Shown here one piece after another: positions 13,301-28,300 of a stretch of DNA of 64,000 nucleotides. The translations under genes and the position numbers were made by a program. Numbering within the stretch: position 1 is the first letter of the stretch; the number at the start of each line of letters is the position of its first letter. The stretch lies in the NCBI GenBank assembly GCA_954871275.1, contig OX940986.1, forward strand, positions 24,719,183 through 24,783,182, given 5' to 3'. The notes beneath the pieces were generated by a model, which saw nothing but the letters and a program-made list of their open reading frames with translations, had not been told where the DNA came from and made no database searches. Source of the DNA: Leptopterna dolabrata (taxonomy: Eukaryota > Arthropoda > Insecta > Hemiptera > Miridae).

Positions 13301-16300
13301 CGAGTGAAATTATTGAATAACTTACCACTTGTCCCTGAACCACCCGCTCCTGTGTAGTCGCTTTGTGTTCCACTTCCGTTGTTTCCGTCGTAGAAATTTT
13401 CCTGGTGATTTCCTGGTCGCCCTTCACCTCCTTCTGGACCTGCTTCTGTGTCTGCTGATGGATCTCTTTGCCGTGCACGGTGCTCTCCGACGGGTCCACC
13501 GGAGGTCGCCCTTTCACAACTTTTTGTAGTGGTTTTTGCTGCATTTGCTGCTGAAGGAAGTTCTGTTGTTGCTGTTCTGACGAATCAGAGCTCTCCGTGG
13601 ATTTTACGACCTTTTGAAGTGGTCTTTGCTGAACTTGCTGCTGCAGGAAGTTCTGTTGCTGCTGTTCTGTCGAATCAGAGCTCTCCGTGGATCTTACGAC
13701 CTTTTGAAGTGGCCTTTGCTGAACTTGCTGCTGCAGGAAGTTCTGTTGCTGCTGTTCTGACGAATCAGTGCTCTCCGTGGATCTTACGACCTTTTGCAAT
13801 GGTCTTTGCTGAACTTGCTGCTGCAGGAAGTTCTGTTGCTGCTGTTCAGAATCTTCTTCAGTTACCAATTCTTCACCCTCGGTTGTTAAACGACCTGTAG
13901 TCCTGAGGTTTCTAGGTTTCTGCCAAGGCATCAACTCCGGCTCTTTTTGTCTGTTAATGTTCAACCGTTCATTAGTATTCATGAGGTTTTCTATCCTCTT
14001 CTACACGAAATATATATTTATGATGAATAATCCATAGTTTTGAAACTTACAAATTGGACTCGTAGCTTTGCGCCATTCCCCTAGCCACGGACTTCCTGGC
14101 GATCTTCTCACCGGGAATAGCAAATTGGTGGGAAGAGTCGCGAATGCGGTTTTCTTTCAAGATTTGTTCTCCCTCCAACTAGAAATTAATAAGTTCATCG
14201 AGACATGTTAGGGAATTGAATGATGGTCGAATAGTATCTTGATATTCAAATAGCAAGGTGTTTCATTAGGAATATGTTCATAGTACATGCAGCACGGATA
14301 CGTATGTTAGAAAACTTACTTCTCGAAGTTTATTGTAGTACTCCTCACCCTTCTTGAGTTTAACCTCCTGCGCCCATCCAGGCTGTTCTTCTTTGGGTTG
14401 GGCCTTCATCTTGGCCAAATCGGCGCTGATTTCTGCTCCCCTGTGCTCCATGTGCGATCGCTCTTCGAACACTTTCTCCAGCTCAGTGTCCTGCCTTTCT
14501 TGCTGATATTGTACCAATTCCGAATCGTACCACGCTGTACCAAATATAAGTAATGTTAATACGTCTAGTTAAAAACATATACATTTCTTTCCCCACACTT
14601 GTCATGCCGGTACTTCCATCATTTTGTCGCAAGTTTAGTGGAATAACGCAATGATTTCAACCATAAATCATCGTGAAGTTTCGAATTTAACTCTTCAAGC
14701 ATTCAGGGATGAGCAAATCATGACAACAGATTACTGACTGGTAAATTCATTAAGAGTTTCCGATTCGCATACTTTGGCTCTGACTGTTCCAAGAATAGTA
14801 AACGATGGAGCAAGTTTTCAATTCACTTTCCAAAAATGTGCTCGTCACTGGAATAAGTCATAAACTATGTCTTTTGTACAATTGGTTGTTGCATAAACGT
14901 ATTTTTCGTACAAAAGGCCGACGGACTGTCACAGTAACATCAGCACATCCTCAGCGAGATACCCCCGAGAAGACAACATCAAAACGACCATTCAGCATGC
15001 AACATTTTACTATACAGCGCATTTTCAAGGAAGGTATATGATTTTCTTCTGAAAGCGTAAACATTTGTTCACTAAGTTGTACGTTATATTTAGTTACCTA
15101 CTCGATTACAGAAGAGATCTAAAGAACTAATGGGGTTTTCAGCTTTCTGGTTTTGGGGTAAAATAGACAGGAACTTATCATGTAGGCATGTACAAGACAA
15201 AATATTTCATGAAAGTTATCCAAAAGTTCTTAGGTATTGAACGTGGGTCTTGAAAGAGTTTTCAAAGGTTGAATCTATTAGGCGAAATGTTTGCACGAAA
15301 TGTTTATACCTACCTATTTGGAATGGTCTAAAATATTATTTAATTATTAATTATTATTATTTAATTATTTATTATTAAGTGATTACGTTGTGCAATTTAA
15401 CTCAAGTAGGTACATAGTGATGTGGAAATCTGTCAATTTTTGAAAATCCGCTGGTGTCGATACTGCAGATTTATGATGGGTGCACCATTCGAGCATGTTC
15501 CGAAACTATTTAGGTCGTTACACAACTAAAGGGTATGTGTCAGTCACGAATGGCTTTTGCTAGATGTTTCAATTCTGGGTAAATGAGTGCAGCGTTCAAA
15601 CACCAAATATCTATACCAAGTGCAGTAGGTACAGTAACACCGAATAATACGTAATGACAACATTTAAAAAATGGCATTTTTCATAAATCCACTAAACATT
15701 CCCACGACATCAAGTAGTACTGGAATGCAAGAATCCTTGGTGATTTGAATGCATAAAATAAAGAACGTAGGTAAGAGCACAGGCTGATGGAAGTTGTACC
15801 TACTTCAAACACAAGCATCATGCACGTGAGATGGAATTAGTATAAACTGCAGTGAAAGTACATTTCTAGGTTGTGGAATTTAACTGGAATGTATTTCCAT
15901 TAATCGAGAAACCTGTTGGTCTCCGGAGGGGTTCCGGAGCTTCTATATTGCGTTTATGGAGATAAATGCAATATAGAAGCTGAAAGATCTATATCACTTG
16001 GACATGCCCTGTGCCCATTTTTAGGATTCACTAATAATTATTTGTGGGCTTGATAATAATATAGGAATGTTCATTTTGGAATGTAGATTATTTCTTTTAT
16101 TTGTTGTTATTATTCAGTTGATCCCAAAAGCTCCAGTCCCAACTTCCGGTTCTCATGAATAGATGTGGGTACATTATTTTTCTCTACATCTTTTCTATCA
16201 TTCTAGCACTCCGCTAAATTATTTTAAAAAAATTATCATCAATGCCATGGAATGTATTTCAACCGTCTTTGTGGTTGTTATTACATAAAATTTAAAATGT

Positions 16301-19300
16301 TAACAACATTTCAAATTTTTAATAAATATTTTATTCTAGAACAATGAACAGACGACAAAGAAATGGACTTTCACTAACAAAAATATTAGAACAAAGGCGG
16401 GGACGGTACACTGTTATTGGTTAAGACGAAATAAGCCTGATGAAATGAATTTAGCTTTGGTTTTCCAGGTCCACAAATTTCCACAGGAAGCGTAACATGC
16501 CTTTACAACTCTCTGTAGGAACCGGGGTTATGGAAAAAGGAAGGTAGATAGATAACTGCGTACGATTGGACGTGATGGATCTTTGTTGATAATATTGTAA
16601 TCCTACAATACAATTACGATTTCAATTAAAATCATTTTATAATATCCTCCTAACTGTTTCATAAAGTTGTTCATACTTATATAAATCCAGAATACTGAAA
16701 TGTTGAATTTCTATTTCTCACAGAATGTTACGGTTTTTGTAGTTTTGGCTGTATTATCTATGAGTTTTTCTTTAATGCTAACGTAGATTTTGTCTAAGTT
16801 AAACCTTGGTACATCTACCTACAAGTTTTACATTACCTGTTTAGCTACCGGACTGTAGTTAGATTCTTCAAATGTACTAGGTATTGTAGGTATCTGATTC
16901 AAATCTTCAACAAAGTGAAACATCATCCAAAAGTACGCTGTACTAATAACGTCCGAACGGGTCAGTGGGGGCCCTCAAATCCGTGGTAGGTACACAGTAT
17001 TATACAATGGGGGTGGAAACAACCGTTCGTGCAGTTTTGACCCACAAAACGACACGAATTTCAACACATAGTGAATATATGAACTGGTGACACCATTACC
17101 TGGGGAGTATTTACCCAATAGACGTCGAGAAGGGTTCCAGAACCTTACACCAGATGGCAGCAACCGCATTAGAGAAGCTTTTTATAGGGAGGTTTTGAAT
17201 AGGTAGGTAGGTATATATGCGGGTAAATGAAAAGTTGTTTCATGTTATGTGTTATAATGCTTTATCTACAATTACATAAAGTAACTAGATAAAAACATGT
17301 GCACGCTAGGACTGCACTGTCAATAGGAAATGTAGCTGTGTATTAGTGATAGTAGAGAAATGCGCTGTGGATTAATGGATAGCTTGTACAATTTTATAAC
17401 ACAAAAGTAGCATAATGGAAAATATAATGTTCATACAAATCAACAAAATAGTCAACAAAACAATATGAGACAAAAAAATTATCAAATAATAAAGTTGAAT
17501 TAATTTTATTCAAAAGAAGCAATACCCCGATTCTTAGGGGTAGTAGAGAATAATGATTTGCTCTAAAACTGTGCAGGAATATAGTAAGCACTCACGCCTT
17601 GGGGAGTTCTTGAGGACTCCACGATAGTCATCGCCTCTGGGTGTTACGGATAGTTGAGTCTCGACTCTGGCCTCTCCTGAAGAGTTGCGGGCAACGACTG
17701 TGACAGTGCCAGTGTCGTATTGGCGGGTCTTGGGGATGTCCAAATGCCACATGCCATCATAGGTTAGTTTGCATCGAGCACCCTGAAGGGACAGAAAGGG
17801 TGTTAATACCATAATTATGCGGGATTCGTGTGAAGTGCATATGTGGGAGATGGGACTGAATGAGTAAGAGTGGGCAGGGGGAATGATGAAGGAGGAATAT
17901 CTGTAACTGCTCCTGAAGGACCCAGAATGGATTTGATTGCGAATCTTCATTACTTACGTTGACTACAGTATGTTCATTAATGAGCCAGACGACTCTGGGG
18001 CGCGGGTAGCCAGTGACACGGCAGCAGAATCGAGCACAATCTCCTTCTTGGACTGTGCAGGGCTCGGGTTTGCTCACAAACACCGGAGCTTCCCTCGCCT
18101 TTTCTTCTTCCACCTTCTCTTCGGAAGCCCTGAAATACCAAAGGCGGCTATTAATCTTGAGTGGTTTGGGTCTCACTGTCCCATTACATTTTAGGAATGG
18201 ATTTACAAGTAATTAGGTATGTATGTGATAAGTTGGCAGCGATATTAGTTTGCAGGAGCTTTAGCGTGAATATAATTTAATTTTGAGATTATGATTTTTT
18301 TTCCCCCCCAAGTAACTGTTATGTAGTTATTGGAATCTCTAAGAATGCACGTGGAAACTATATCTTAACCCTTTCAGATCATATCAGGAAAGACATTCGG
18401 TTATCCCATCCGCGTTGTGAGAAACTATATTGTTAATCAACTCACATGTACATAGAAGATTCGAGCTCTCTGATTTTCTCAATACTCTTCATTCCCTTAG
18501 GTAGCTGTGAGTCGTAGATGATTCCAGGCTTGCCAGCTGTTTTAATGATGGCTCTAGTTTCATCCATTCCATAAAGGTTAGTTGCCCTGCACAGGTATTC
18601 ACCGCTGTCTTCTGGGTAGACCCAGCCAAAGTTCATTGCGACGTAGCCGAAGTCATAAATTGGTGTGAATCTATTCTCTGCAAAGATATGATCCATAATC
18701 TTAACATGTGTCAGGACAAAAAATATAGGATTTCGTTCATTCTTAGTTCCACGTCCTTACCACTTTGATAGTTATGCAACAGTTGATATATTTGATACTT
18801 ACTGTGATGCAGTGGTTTGCCATTGTAGAACCATTCAACTTTCATGTTTGGATCACCCACGGGAGCGAGCTGGCACTCAAACTTGGTTGCTTCCATCTCA
18901 ACAAGTTCGGTTTGGTCTTGGATTTGAGTGACGAACCTGTCAAATTATCATTCACAGAGGTTTAGTACGTAAGAAGAGAAGAAGGTGTAACGTGATTCAC
19001 CATTAATGACAAAAATGGTACAGACTATGTTATTCAATTAATTAGAATCATTTATATCTATGTACCTAGGTGGTTGTTTCTTTTCTGGTTCATAGATATC
19101 CTCTTCTGTCAAATGGACTTCGGAAGTGTATTTCTTGATGGTGGCCTCCATCTGCATGAGGGCTTCGGATTTCTTCATTCCTCTAGGCACTTGATTTTGC
19201 AGGATAATAGATGGTATTTCTGCAATCAGCGAAATTTTCAATGAGAGTTGGTGTGATACTTTAGTATGAAATACCATTCGTTTCGATAATTTCTACAGTT

Positions 19301-22300
19301 AAAAACTTGCGAACTCACTTTTGCAGGATATGGTTGCTTTGGTGAAATCTTCTCCATACGCATTGTAAGCTCTACAAACGTAATCACCGGAGTCTTCGGG
19401 ATAGATATAAAGTATATCCAATGAAACGAAGCCCATGTCGAAAACGGTTCTATATCTGTGGCCCATTGGGAGGATTTTACCGTTTCTGTACCACTCGATC
19501 TTCAGTGTTTCATCGTTCTTTGGTTCGACCTTGCACTCAAACCTTACGGGTTCTCCTTCACCAACGGATGCTGATGTGATCTGAAATTAACAAGAATATA
19601 GATCATTTAATCTTTATTTTAATGGTTGAAGTGCTATATTAATACATAACGGATTATACCAGGTGATATGGAAACTTCTCTGACGACTTTTTTTGAAGCA
19701 AGACTGCTTGCTGCTCTTGGCGAATCTATTTCTATGTATGTAGGTACCTAACTTGTGCCCTATACAGCTATTAACTCTGAGGCATTCTATAATACTAACG
19801 TGTGTAATGAATTTGGGTGGTTCAGTAGGAGCAGCAACTTCTGGTTTAGGCTCAGTCACTTTGCCTCTCTCGAGCTCCCTCAACTTTTCACCGCTCATAC
19901 CAGAAGGCAGCTGTGAGTCCAGAACGACGTCATGTTTGGCTTTGCAAGTCAGCTTAGCTTTGCTTGTGGCCGTTCCCCATTTGTTGGTAGCACGACAGAT
20001 GTATTCGCCGACATCACGAGTGTAGACATACTCCATGTCCAAGACAACGAATCCAAAATCGTTGATCATATGGACACGAGAACCGGTCGCGAAGGGTCGT
20101 CCGTTGAAGAACCAGTCGATCCTCAAGCTTGGGTCGCCCACAGGTTCAACTCTGCAGTCGAAGTGAGCTTTACCAGCTTCTTGGGCTTCGAAGTCCCTCA
20201 AATCCACAATGAACCTTGAAAATTACAATATACTCGTTAGACCTACGATCCGTTAATCAAAAATCTTGTTCTAAACCTGTAGTGCTGTTATAATGACAAT
20301 TTTCAGCATAATAAAACCATTGATTTTTACCTTGGTGGATTGGGTTTTTCTTCCAATTCCATGACTTCGTCCTTCTTATGAAGGTCTTCTTCGAGCTTCT
20401 GTATACTCTCAGTTCCAGAGCTAAACGTATTAGGAAGTTGAGGCTCCATGATGACACCTTGACGTCCACGTACTTGGAGCTTGCATGAAACAACAGCTTC
20501 CCCATGGTTGTTGGTTGCCTAAAATTACAAGGAGTAGTTTGAATTGTTGATTTATTGACGTTGTACATTGTTGCTGCTGTATTTCAACTCGCAATCTCCA
20601 AGGAGTTAGGAAAAAAACTCACCTTGCATGTATAGAGTCCAGCATCTCTGGTGTCAACACCGGATATTTCCAGAATGACGAACCCAAAGTCATTGATGGT
20701 TTTGAATCTTGAGCCAGCAGTAAGTGGCTTTCCGTTATGGAACCACTCAACTCGCAAGCTCGGGTCGTTTATAGGCGTCAGACGACACTCGAAGTGAGCC
20801 AAAGAGTATTCAACCAACGTCAGATCAGCTGGCTGGGTGATGAACTCTGGTGGCTTTCCCAGATCGTCTTCAGGAAGTACTGGAGGACGAAGTTGACCCA
20901 GTCCTTCAAGTTCGGCAATTTTATCAATCGTCCCTTCCATGCCTTTGGGCAGCTGCGACTCGATGATGATGCTTCTCTTACCTGAGCAAGAATATGGAAA
21001 TTCAACATTAATCGAAATTCAATATTCTCAGTCTTTTGTTTTCCATAAATAAGCTTGCGTAACCCCTCCATATACCTAGGTAGCAAAATGTAGGGAGAAT
21101 ATAGAAGACATTACAAAGTCATAATAACCCCCTCCCAGATATGTATGTGTACCCTCCCAGATTAAGTAGAACATAGCGAATGAAACAGTTCGAGGTTTAT
21201 ACCTTCAACTTTCATTACAGAAGTGGTGACAGCTTGTCCATATTCATTGGATGCTCTGCAAGAATATTCACCAGAGTCTTCTGGGTAGACAGGCGAGATT
21301 TCCAAAATCACAAAACCGAAATCGCAGAAAGTCCTGAACCTGGAGCCAGTTCTGAGCGGTTTGTTGTTCCAGAACCACTCTACTTTGAGTTTCGGGTCGT
21401 CGGTAGGTGTAAGTCGGGCTTCAAAATGAGCATTCTCTCCCTCTCGAAGACTATCAATGTTGGAAAGTGGCACTGTGAATACCGGTGCTTGTCCTTTCGT
21501 TTCAGACACCTGTTCGTCTCTAGTTTTGATCATAGATTCCTCCAGTGACTGAATCTTCTCCAGACCTCCCTCCATTCCCTGTAATAATGATCAGAATTAA
21601 GCATAAACAAATTGTATGTAGATACCTTCTAATTTTTAATGGATCTTATCATTATATCACTTGGCGGTTCGAAATGACTGTCTTTGGAGTATAAACAGAC
21701 CTCAGGAAGTTGAGAGGTGAGGATGAGGTTAGCTTTCGAGCTGCATTTCAGAACAGCCTTCGTTGAATCGGTTCCCACAAGGTTAGTGGCTCTGCACTCG
21801 TATTCCCCAGTGTTCTCAGCATAGCAGTAAAGGATATCCAAGATGACAATGCCGAAATCGTGGAATGTCCTGTATCTGTGGCCATGGGGCAGCTTCTTGC
21901 CATTGTAGAACCATTCGACCTATAATTTGCAGTAAGTAGTTAAATAAATTTTTCCTCCCAGAAGTGAAAGTACAAATAATATTATATTGAAAAATCTGTA
22001 ATTACCGTAGTTTTTGAGGAAATATGCTATTGCAATGGGTCCAAAATGTTCGGTACATAAATTTTGGAAAATTTGTTCGATACTTTCGACATTCCGTGTC
22101 TGAATCCATCACTAGATTTAAACAGTTTTTCATATTTATATATACTATAAATAATATACAATTAATAGTTTACTACACAAGTACCTATTATATTGGTATA
22201 TATATATATATACGTATATACATATATGTGTGTGTGTATATGATTGCGTGTGAGATTGTGTTTGTATATGTGTCACTCGAGACGATGTCTGACCTTGGCT

Positions 22301-25300
22301 ACAGGATGAAAAATAATACATACAAACACCAAAATATTTTTTGTATTGGCAAACGAAAAGGGTGAGTTCGCAGATAAATAATTTAAAAAAACACGAAGTG
22401 GCTCAAAAAATCAATCAAAATTGTTATGAAGTCACCAAAAGTGGTATAATGTAGAACTTTAAAAAAAAGTGAATCCTAACTATGGAAGGGATCAGAAAGT
22501 GCTAAATATTTGTAGAAAGCGCCATTCCCACCGAAAATCCATATAAATTATCCACTATTGGTATAATCGGGACTGGCGACATATTGTATTTCAGTTGTCA
22601 AATATAATATATATTATGTTTTCTCTAGCAAAGTGGGTCAAGTTCGAGTTAAGTGGATCAAAAGTCGGTCGAAAATTGGTATCTTGCGCCCAGTTTATTC
22701 TCTAAAAACGTCAATATAAATGCAAACTATTTTATATTATATCACAGTAGAAGTCGCATATTTATAGTGATCGAATTGGGACTGACTCGAAACAGTCGCT
22801 GGGTGGGAGGTGGTTCACCCCTTTTTCCGGGCCCATTTCGTACTCCGGGAAAAAACTAAAAACGCCTATCCCCACTTAATCGATCATTCTCTATCGATCT
22901 AGCCTATCGCCGACGTCCAAAAACGTCCGAAACGATACTAACTTCGTCATTTCAAATGGGAACCCCCATTTTTATTGCAGATTCGGATTCTAAGCAAAAT
23001 TTCATGAACAATAGACTCTTAATCGAGTTTTTCCGCCACTTCCAAAACTGGCCAAAATTGGACACTATTAGGCAAATTTCACCAACTCAAGTGAGGCGCA
23101 TGATGACTTCTGGCTGTTTTTTCACGCTGAATTCAACGTTAACAATTATTTTGAAGTTTCGTATCATTTGAAAAAGAAGGATTTATTTTTAATATTGCCA
23201 TAGCCGGTCCTAAGCCCAGGTTGAGAAAACGGAGAGGGAAATAAATTCTGTTAGAGTATGAAATAGGAAATACAATAACCATTATGCATAAAATTAAGTG
23301 CAGCGCGACAATTTGTAGCGTTAAAATTGTTTAAATTGTTCCAAACGCAAATGTTGACCAAAATATTGGAATTTAGAACTTCAAACGCACTCGAACTTCA
23401 AAATAATTGTTACCTTCTCACTCGAAGTTGGTGAAAACTGCCTAAAAGTGTCCAATTTTAGCCATTTTTGGAAGTGGCTTAATAAATGGAATGGGGTCTA
23501 TTATTCATAAAATTTTGCGTTGAACCCAAATCTGCAATAAAAAAATTGTCGTTCCCATTTGAAGTAACGAAAGTTAGTACCCGTTTGGACATTTTTGAAA
23601 AGTCGGCGATAGGCTGGATCGATAGAGAGAATTATCGTTTTAGTGGGGCTGGCGTTTTTGGTTTTTTTCTATTGTGCGAAATAAGTCCAGAAAAAGGGGG
23701 TGAACCACCCTTTACCTCCCACCCAGTATAAGCGACTTCTACTGTATATACTTTGTGGTGATAACCGTTTTTACCGATATTGGTGAATTGTGACCCCCCC
23801 CCCCCCCCCACCACCCCAATTGACCCTACTTTTGGTTAATTTTTTTTTTTTTTAAGAAAATTTTTATTTAAACCGATAAAGTTATATTCTGTTCGAGGTC
23901 ATCAATCAATACCACTTTTGGTAAATACGTACCAGTTTTTGGAGAAACAGCCATTTTTACCTGTTTTGTCGACTTTTGACCCCCCCCCCCCCTCCTCCCG
24001 TAAACTTAAAACTGATCACTATAACCGACCTTTTGATGACTATAACAGGTCAGTTCCCTGCGTGTTTGCATAAAGCCGATCGGGACCAGACTGTTTCTAT
24101 TCTTAAATATCCGACTTATTCCTTTAACCGCCTTTCTACTAAGCAACTTCTACTGTAGTGAATCTACTAACCACAAGATTCGGATCGTTGACGGGTGTCA
24201 GACGCGCCTCGAAGTGCGCACTCTGACCCTCCTTGAGCGTCGTGACATCGGTGATCTGAGTAATGAACTTGGGAGGTTCCGTGATGGGGGCGGGCGGGGC
24301 TGCTGCTTGCTGGCCCGCTTGCGCCTCCAGCTCCCGGATCTTCTGCAGCGAATCGGGTTGGAGGGTGTCGTAGTAGACTCCTCCTTTTCCAACGCATTCG
24401 ACGTGTGCCCTGGTGAAGTCCTCGCCGTACCTGCGGAACGTGACACTCGTTAGCTACCCGTCATCACAGTGGTGTCCACCACGAAATGCGCTGCAAAGTC
24501 CTTGTCACATGGGTTTATTATTCTATTGGACACACCTACAGAATGTTGGCTGCTCATTTATCGTTTCTTTCATGTGCAATAATTGAAATGGCTATTTTTG
24601 ATCGTTTCCTCCAATTTTGGCCCCCAAAAACACGAATTAGGCTCCAGTTATCTTTGATTATTGATAGTGCTATTTAATTGTCTTGATTCACCTGTTAATA
24701 CTATTTCTAGTGTTATTATACAAATTTATGGTGATTTCAGACAATTTCCCAAGTTTTTGACTCATAAAAAATTAATTTTGGGAGCTGACCCTTCGTTACA
24801 ACCTCAGTTCTTCACTCTTTGGTCGACGACCAAACGACTGTGGTTTATTGTTTTGTGAATAATACACCTATGTATTCGCTCAGCAAAAAATTTTTGGAGC
24901 ACCTCCTCAAATTGTTTTCTTTTGCTGTTTAGGATGCATAGATTCCAAAAATGCAATGTCCGTACGCCGTATCATCCACATCTACTTTATTTTCGGTCTA
25001 AAAAATTCGTTCTTTCGCACACTGGCTCCATTTGGGCCCTAGTTGTGCCTCGAAACTCTGCAGCCCGATCGGAATACATCCAAGGGTGTTATGGGTGGAA
25101 AAATAGGTATGAAAATACGGTTTTTTTGTGTTTTAGTAACATGAGCTAGTGAGGTATCGTTCTCCATGTTTTTTAAGCCGAAAAGTCGATTTTGACCGAA
25201 GAGTATCAGCGAAGTTCAGCGAGTTCTAGCGAAGAGTATCAGCGAAGTTCTAGCTAAGTTCAGCTCCCGAAATTCATTTTTTACGAGTCAAAAACCCGGG

Positions 25301-28300
25301 AAATTGTCTGAAATTACCATAAATTTGTGTAATAACACTAGAAGTAATATTAACAGGTGGATCAAGCAGTTGAATGGCACTATCAATGATCAAGATAATT
25401 GGTCAAAAATAGGAGCCGAATTCGAGGTTTTGGGGGCCAAAATTGGTGGAAACCATCAAAAATAGCTATTTCAATTATTGCGCATGGAATAAACAATAAA
25501 TGAACAGCCAAAATTTCTGTATGCATGTCCAATAGAATAACAAACCTATGTGACCCCGACTTTGCAGTCTTTTTTTGGAAATGTTTTGAATTTTTTTTCG
25601 ATCAACAGAGATTATTAAAAAAATTATAGTTTCGAAAAGGTGTTTTATGAATTATTATTTGCTACTTTCTAATGCGTTTTTCGAAGTAGGTTTTTCTCAA
25701 ATACATTTTTTTCTTACCTACACGTTACCTACACCTACACTTTTTCTATGCCAACCCCAGTACTGACTCAATACTAGCCCAGTATTATACAACATCATGC
25801 TATCAAGTACTGATAGGTACCCACTTCATTACTGGGGCATCTACAGTCTCTTGCAGGTTGTTTTCTGTCGTTACATCGTGCAATGTCTACAAATGGAAGA
25901 GTATGACTAGCCTAGTACCTACAGGCCCAGTAGGTATTGTTCCTCATAGCCGGTTCGTTTAGAGACCTGGTTTGCTAATCCTTACAATACTGGAATGGCA
26001 CCACCGATGGATGATCCTCTTTCATTTGAAAAAAGGTCCATCGAAATCGGTCCAGTATTTTCGGAAAAATCACTGGACAAACATCTAAACAAAAAGTATG
26101 CATATACCTACCTATGGGAAGAAATGTCTTGGTGCGTCTGTGATAAACAGCTGTGAATCTGGGCTCGCCAATTCGGGATTTCCTCTTCAGCCACGTAGGT
26201 ACAACACATATATTAACCCCCAACATACATGGTGATTGAATGGATAGCACACACCATGGTAGACATAGTGGATTCGAAAACATGCATTCCAAACTCACTT
26301 GTTCTTAGCTCTGCAGACGTATTCTCCAGTGTCGTGGCTCTGGGTGTATGCGATGTCCATCAGGACGAACCCGAAGTCCGAGACCTGCTTGATCCTCGTC
26401 GAGTGTCTGATGGGACGCCCGTTATGGAACCATTCGACCCGCATTGTCGGGTCCCCTACTGGTATCAGCGTGCATTCGAAGTGCACAGAGTCGCCGTCTT
26501 TAAGACCAGTGACGCTCTGGAAAACGTCAACAGTCATATTTTATATTGTACAAGGGGGGATAATGGACTTCCGGTGCACGCCTCGAAATCGGGCATATTG
26601 TTTAAATCTAATTGTGATGGTGAGCTAATGACAATGTGGATAGTTCAGTAAGTAGCATCATGGAATCTTCCGAGACACTAACGTAGGTCTACTGTTTTAG
26701 GAATAATTCAATTTATTTGAATTCTCCCTTATCAGTAGATGATAATTTGTGTCTACCTTTATGCATTCAAATTCCGTACCTATCTAGGTAGGTGTAACTT
26801 ATTCTCCCTTGTCAGTTGTAAACGATATTTTCGCATATACTTTTAATTATTCAAATTTCATATTAATCTATTATCTTGTGCACTACCTGACAAAATGCTC
26901 ACTAATATCTCGTTAATTTACGATATTTTTAATTTAGCATTTTCAATTTCAAGTACTATTCTACAAATAATAAGTACAGTCCATTCTTGAGGATGTTTTT
27001 ATTGAAGGACACGACCAAAAATACCAGAGGCCGACGTTTATTCCGTTTACTCATAGTAACCGTCATTGGATTCAGGGCAATCGTCACATAAAGTCATACA
27101 GTTTCTCGCCTGAAAAGTTTAAACCATCAGTAAAACTCAAAGGAGCCAACTGGTTCTGGACCAAGGTGATATTAATACGTGATGAAATGATAGTCGAAAG
27201 GAATTATACGTTAATAGAGTAATTCATCCGTGTTCATCTTGTAACATACGCCAATTAGGTACTTATAGATCAACGTGAGGTGAAGAAGAGGTGATGCGAT
27301 GTCACGCCAGAAGTAATTGAAAAAATGCTTCCTGTCTAGAAACTTTGGATAGGACTGTGTCTCACTGAATCCAAATCCTAATTCCAACAACAGGACGATC
27401 CGATTACCAAATAGAAACAATCCAGAAGCTACGCCAGAGACAATCGGTTGGGCGTGACATCGCCTTGTTAACGACTCCATCCCGAAGAAATGCTGAACTA
27501 GTGTTGGGCCAAGGAAAACAGCAGTCCCTACCAGATTTAATGATATTGTTGATTTGATATAATTATATTAGATTTCATCGATACACGTCGAAATCCATTA
27601 GAATGTTTTCTCCAAACTATTTTGAACCTTAATCAATGTCATCATGATGGGCGATGCGGATTAAATTTATTTGTTACCTTGATGTGTGTGGTGAATTTAG
27701 GCTTCTGGCCTTTGCTGATGTCAACGCACTCCAAATTTACGCTGATCTCAGCCTGTCCCCATTTGTTGGTTGCTCTGCATGTGTACACACCGGAATCCTC
27801 AATCTTCGTTCCCAAGATTTCCAGAACGACCATACCAAAAACGTGTACTGTCTTAATTCTGTGACCTGCAATTTTCAAAAATGTTTTATGCTGATGACGC
27901 CTGTTATTATATTGCGAATAGTGGTTGTTGTATTAGATGCCAACTTACTGGCTTCAATTGTCTTTCCATTAAAGAACCATTCCACTCTCAAAGTTTGGTC
28001 TCCCACAGGGATCAGTGAGGCCTCGAAGTGTGCGATCTCCCCTTCACCCAAGTTGCTGATGTCTTGGAACTAAACATTTAGTAAATGAACATATTCAGAG
28101 CTCAAGTAATGAATGAAAAATGAATGTTAGATCTTCGGAACATGGTTCCTAATAAAGATTGTTAAGAGAAATTCGATCTACTCCATGTATCCTCCACCAT
28201 AATTCTGATCATATACCTGAGTAATGAACCTTGGAGGCATTGGCGAGTATATCTACAAAAAGACATGAAACACATGGGTTAGTTCACACTCAACAAGTCA

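Larger units (their letters stand above)
21920..24171 (-). other. sls: sls intron 51 with pogo-like palindromic element
   Basis: Contains an inverted-repeat element at 22743-23746 and a related terminus ending at 24157, only 14 nt from the exon 51 splice donor. Also has an alternating TA/GT tract (22190-22240) and long C runs (23793-23810, 23980-23992). Confidence 0.75.

Noticed and set aside
13489..13851. CRISPR-like array from regular repeats
   Set aside because: The repeats are contiguous, in frame and protein coding, with no spacers, in a eukaryotic genome.
13448..13900. 150-codon plus-strand frame with repeats
   Set aside because: It is the antisense shadow of the Gln-rich tandem repeat exon of sls.
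13996..14000. Acceptor at 14000 for exon 65
   Set aside because: Using the first AG produces an in-frame TAG with exon 64; the AG ending at 13996 keeps the frame open.
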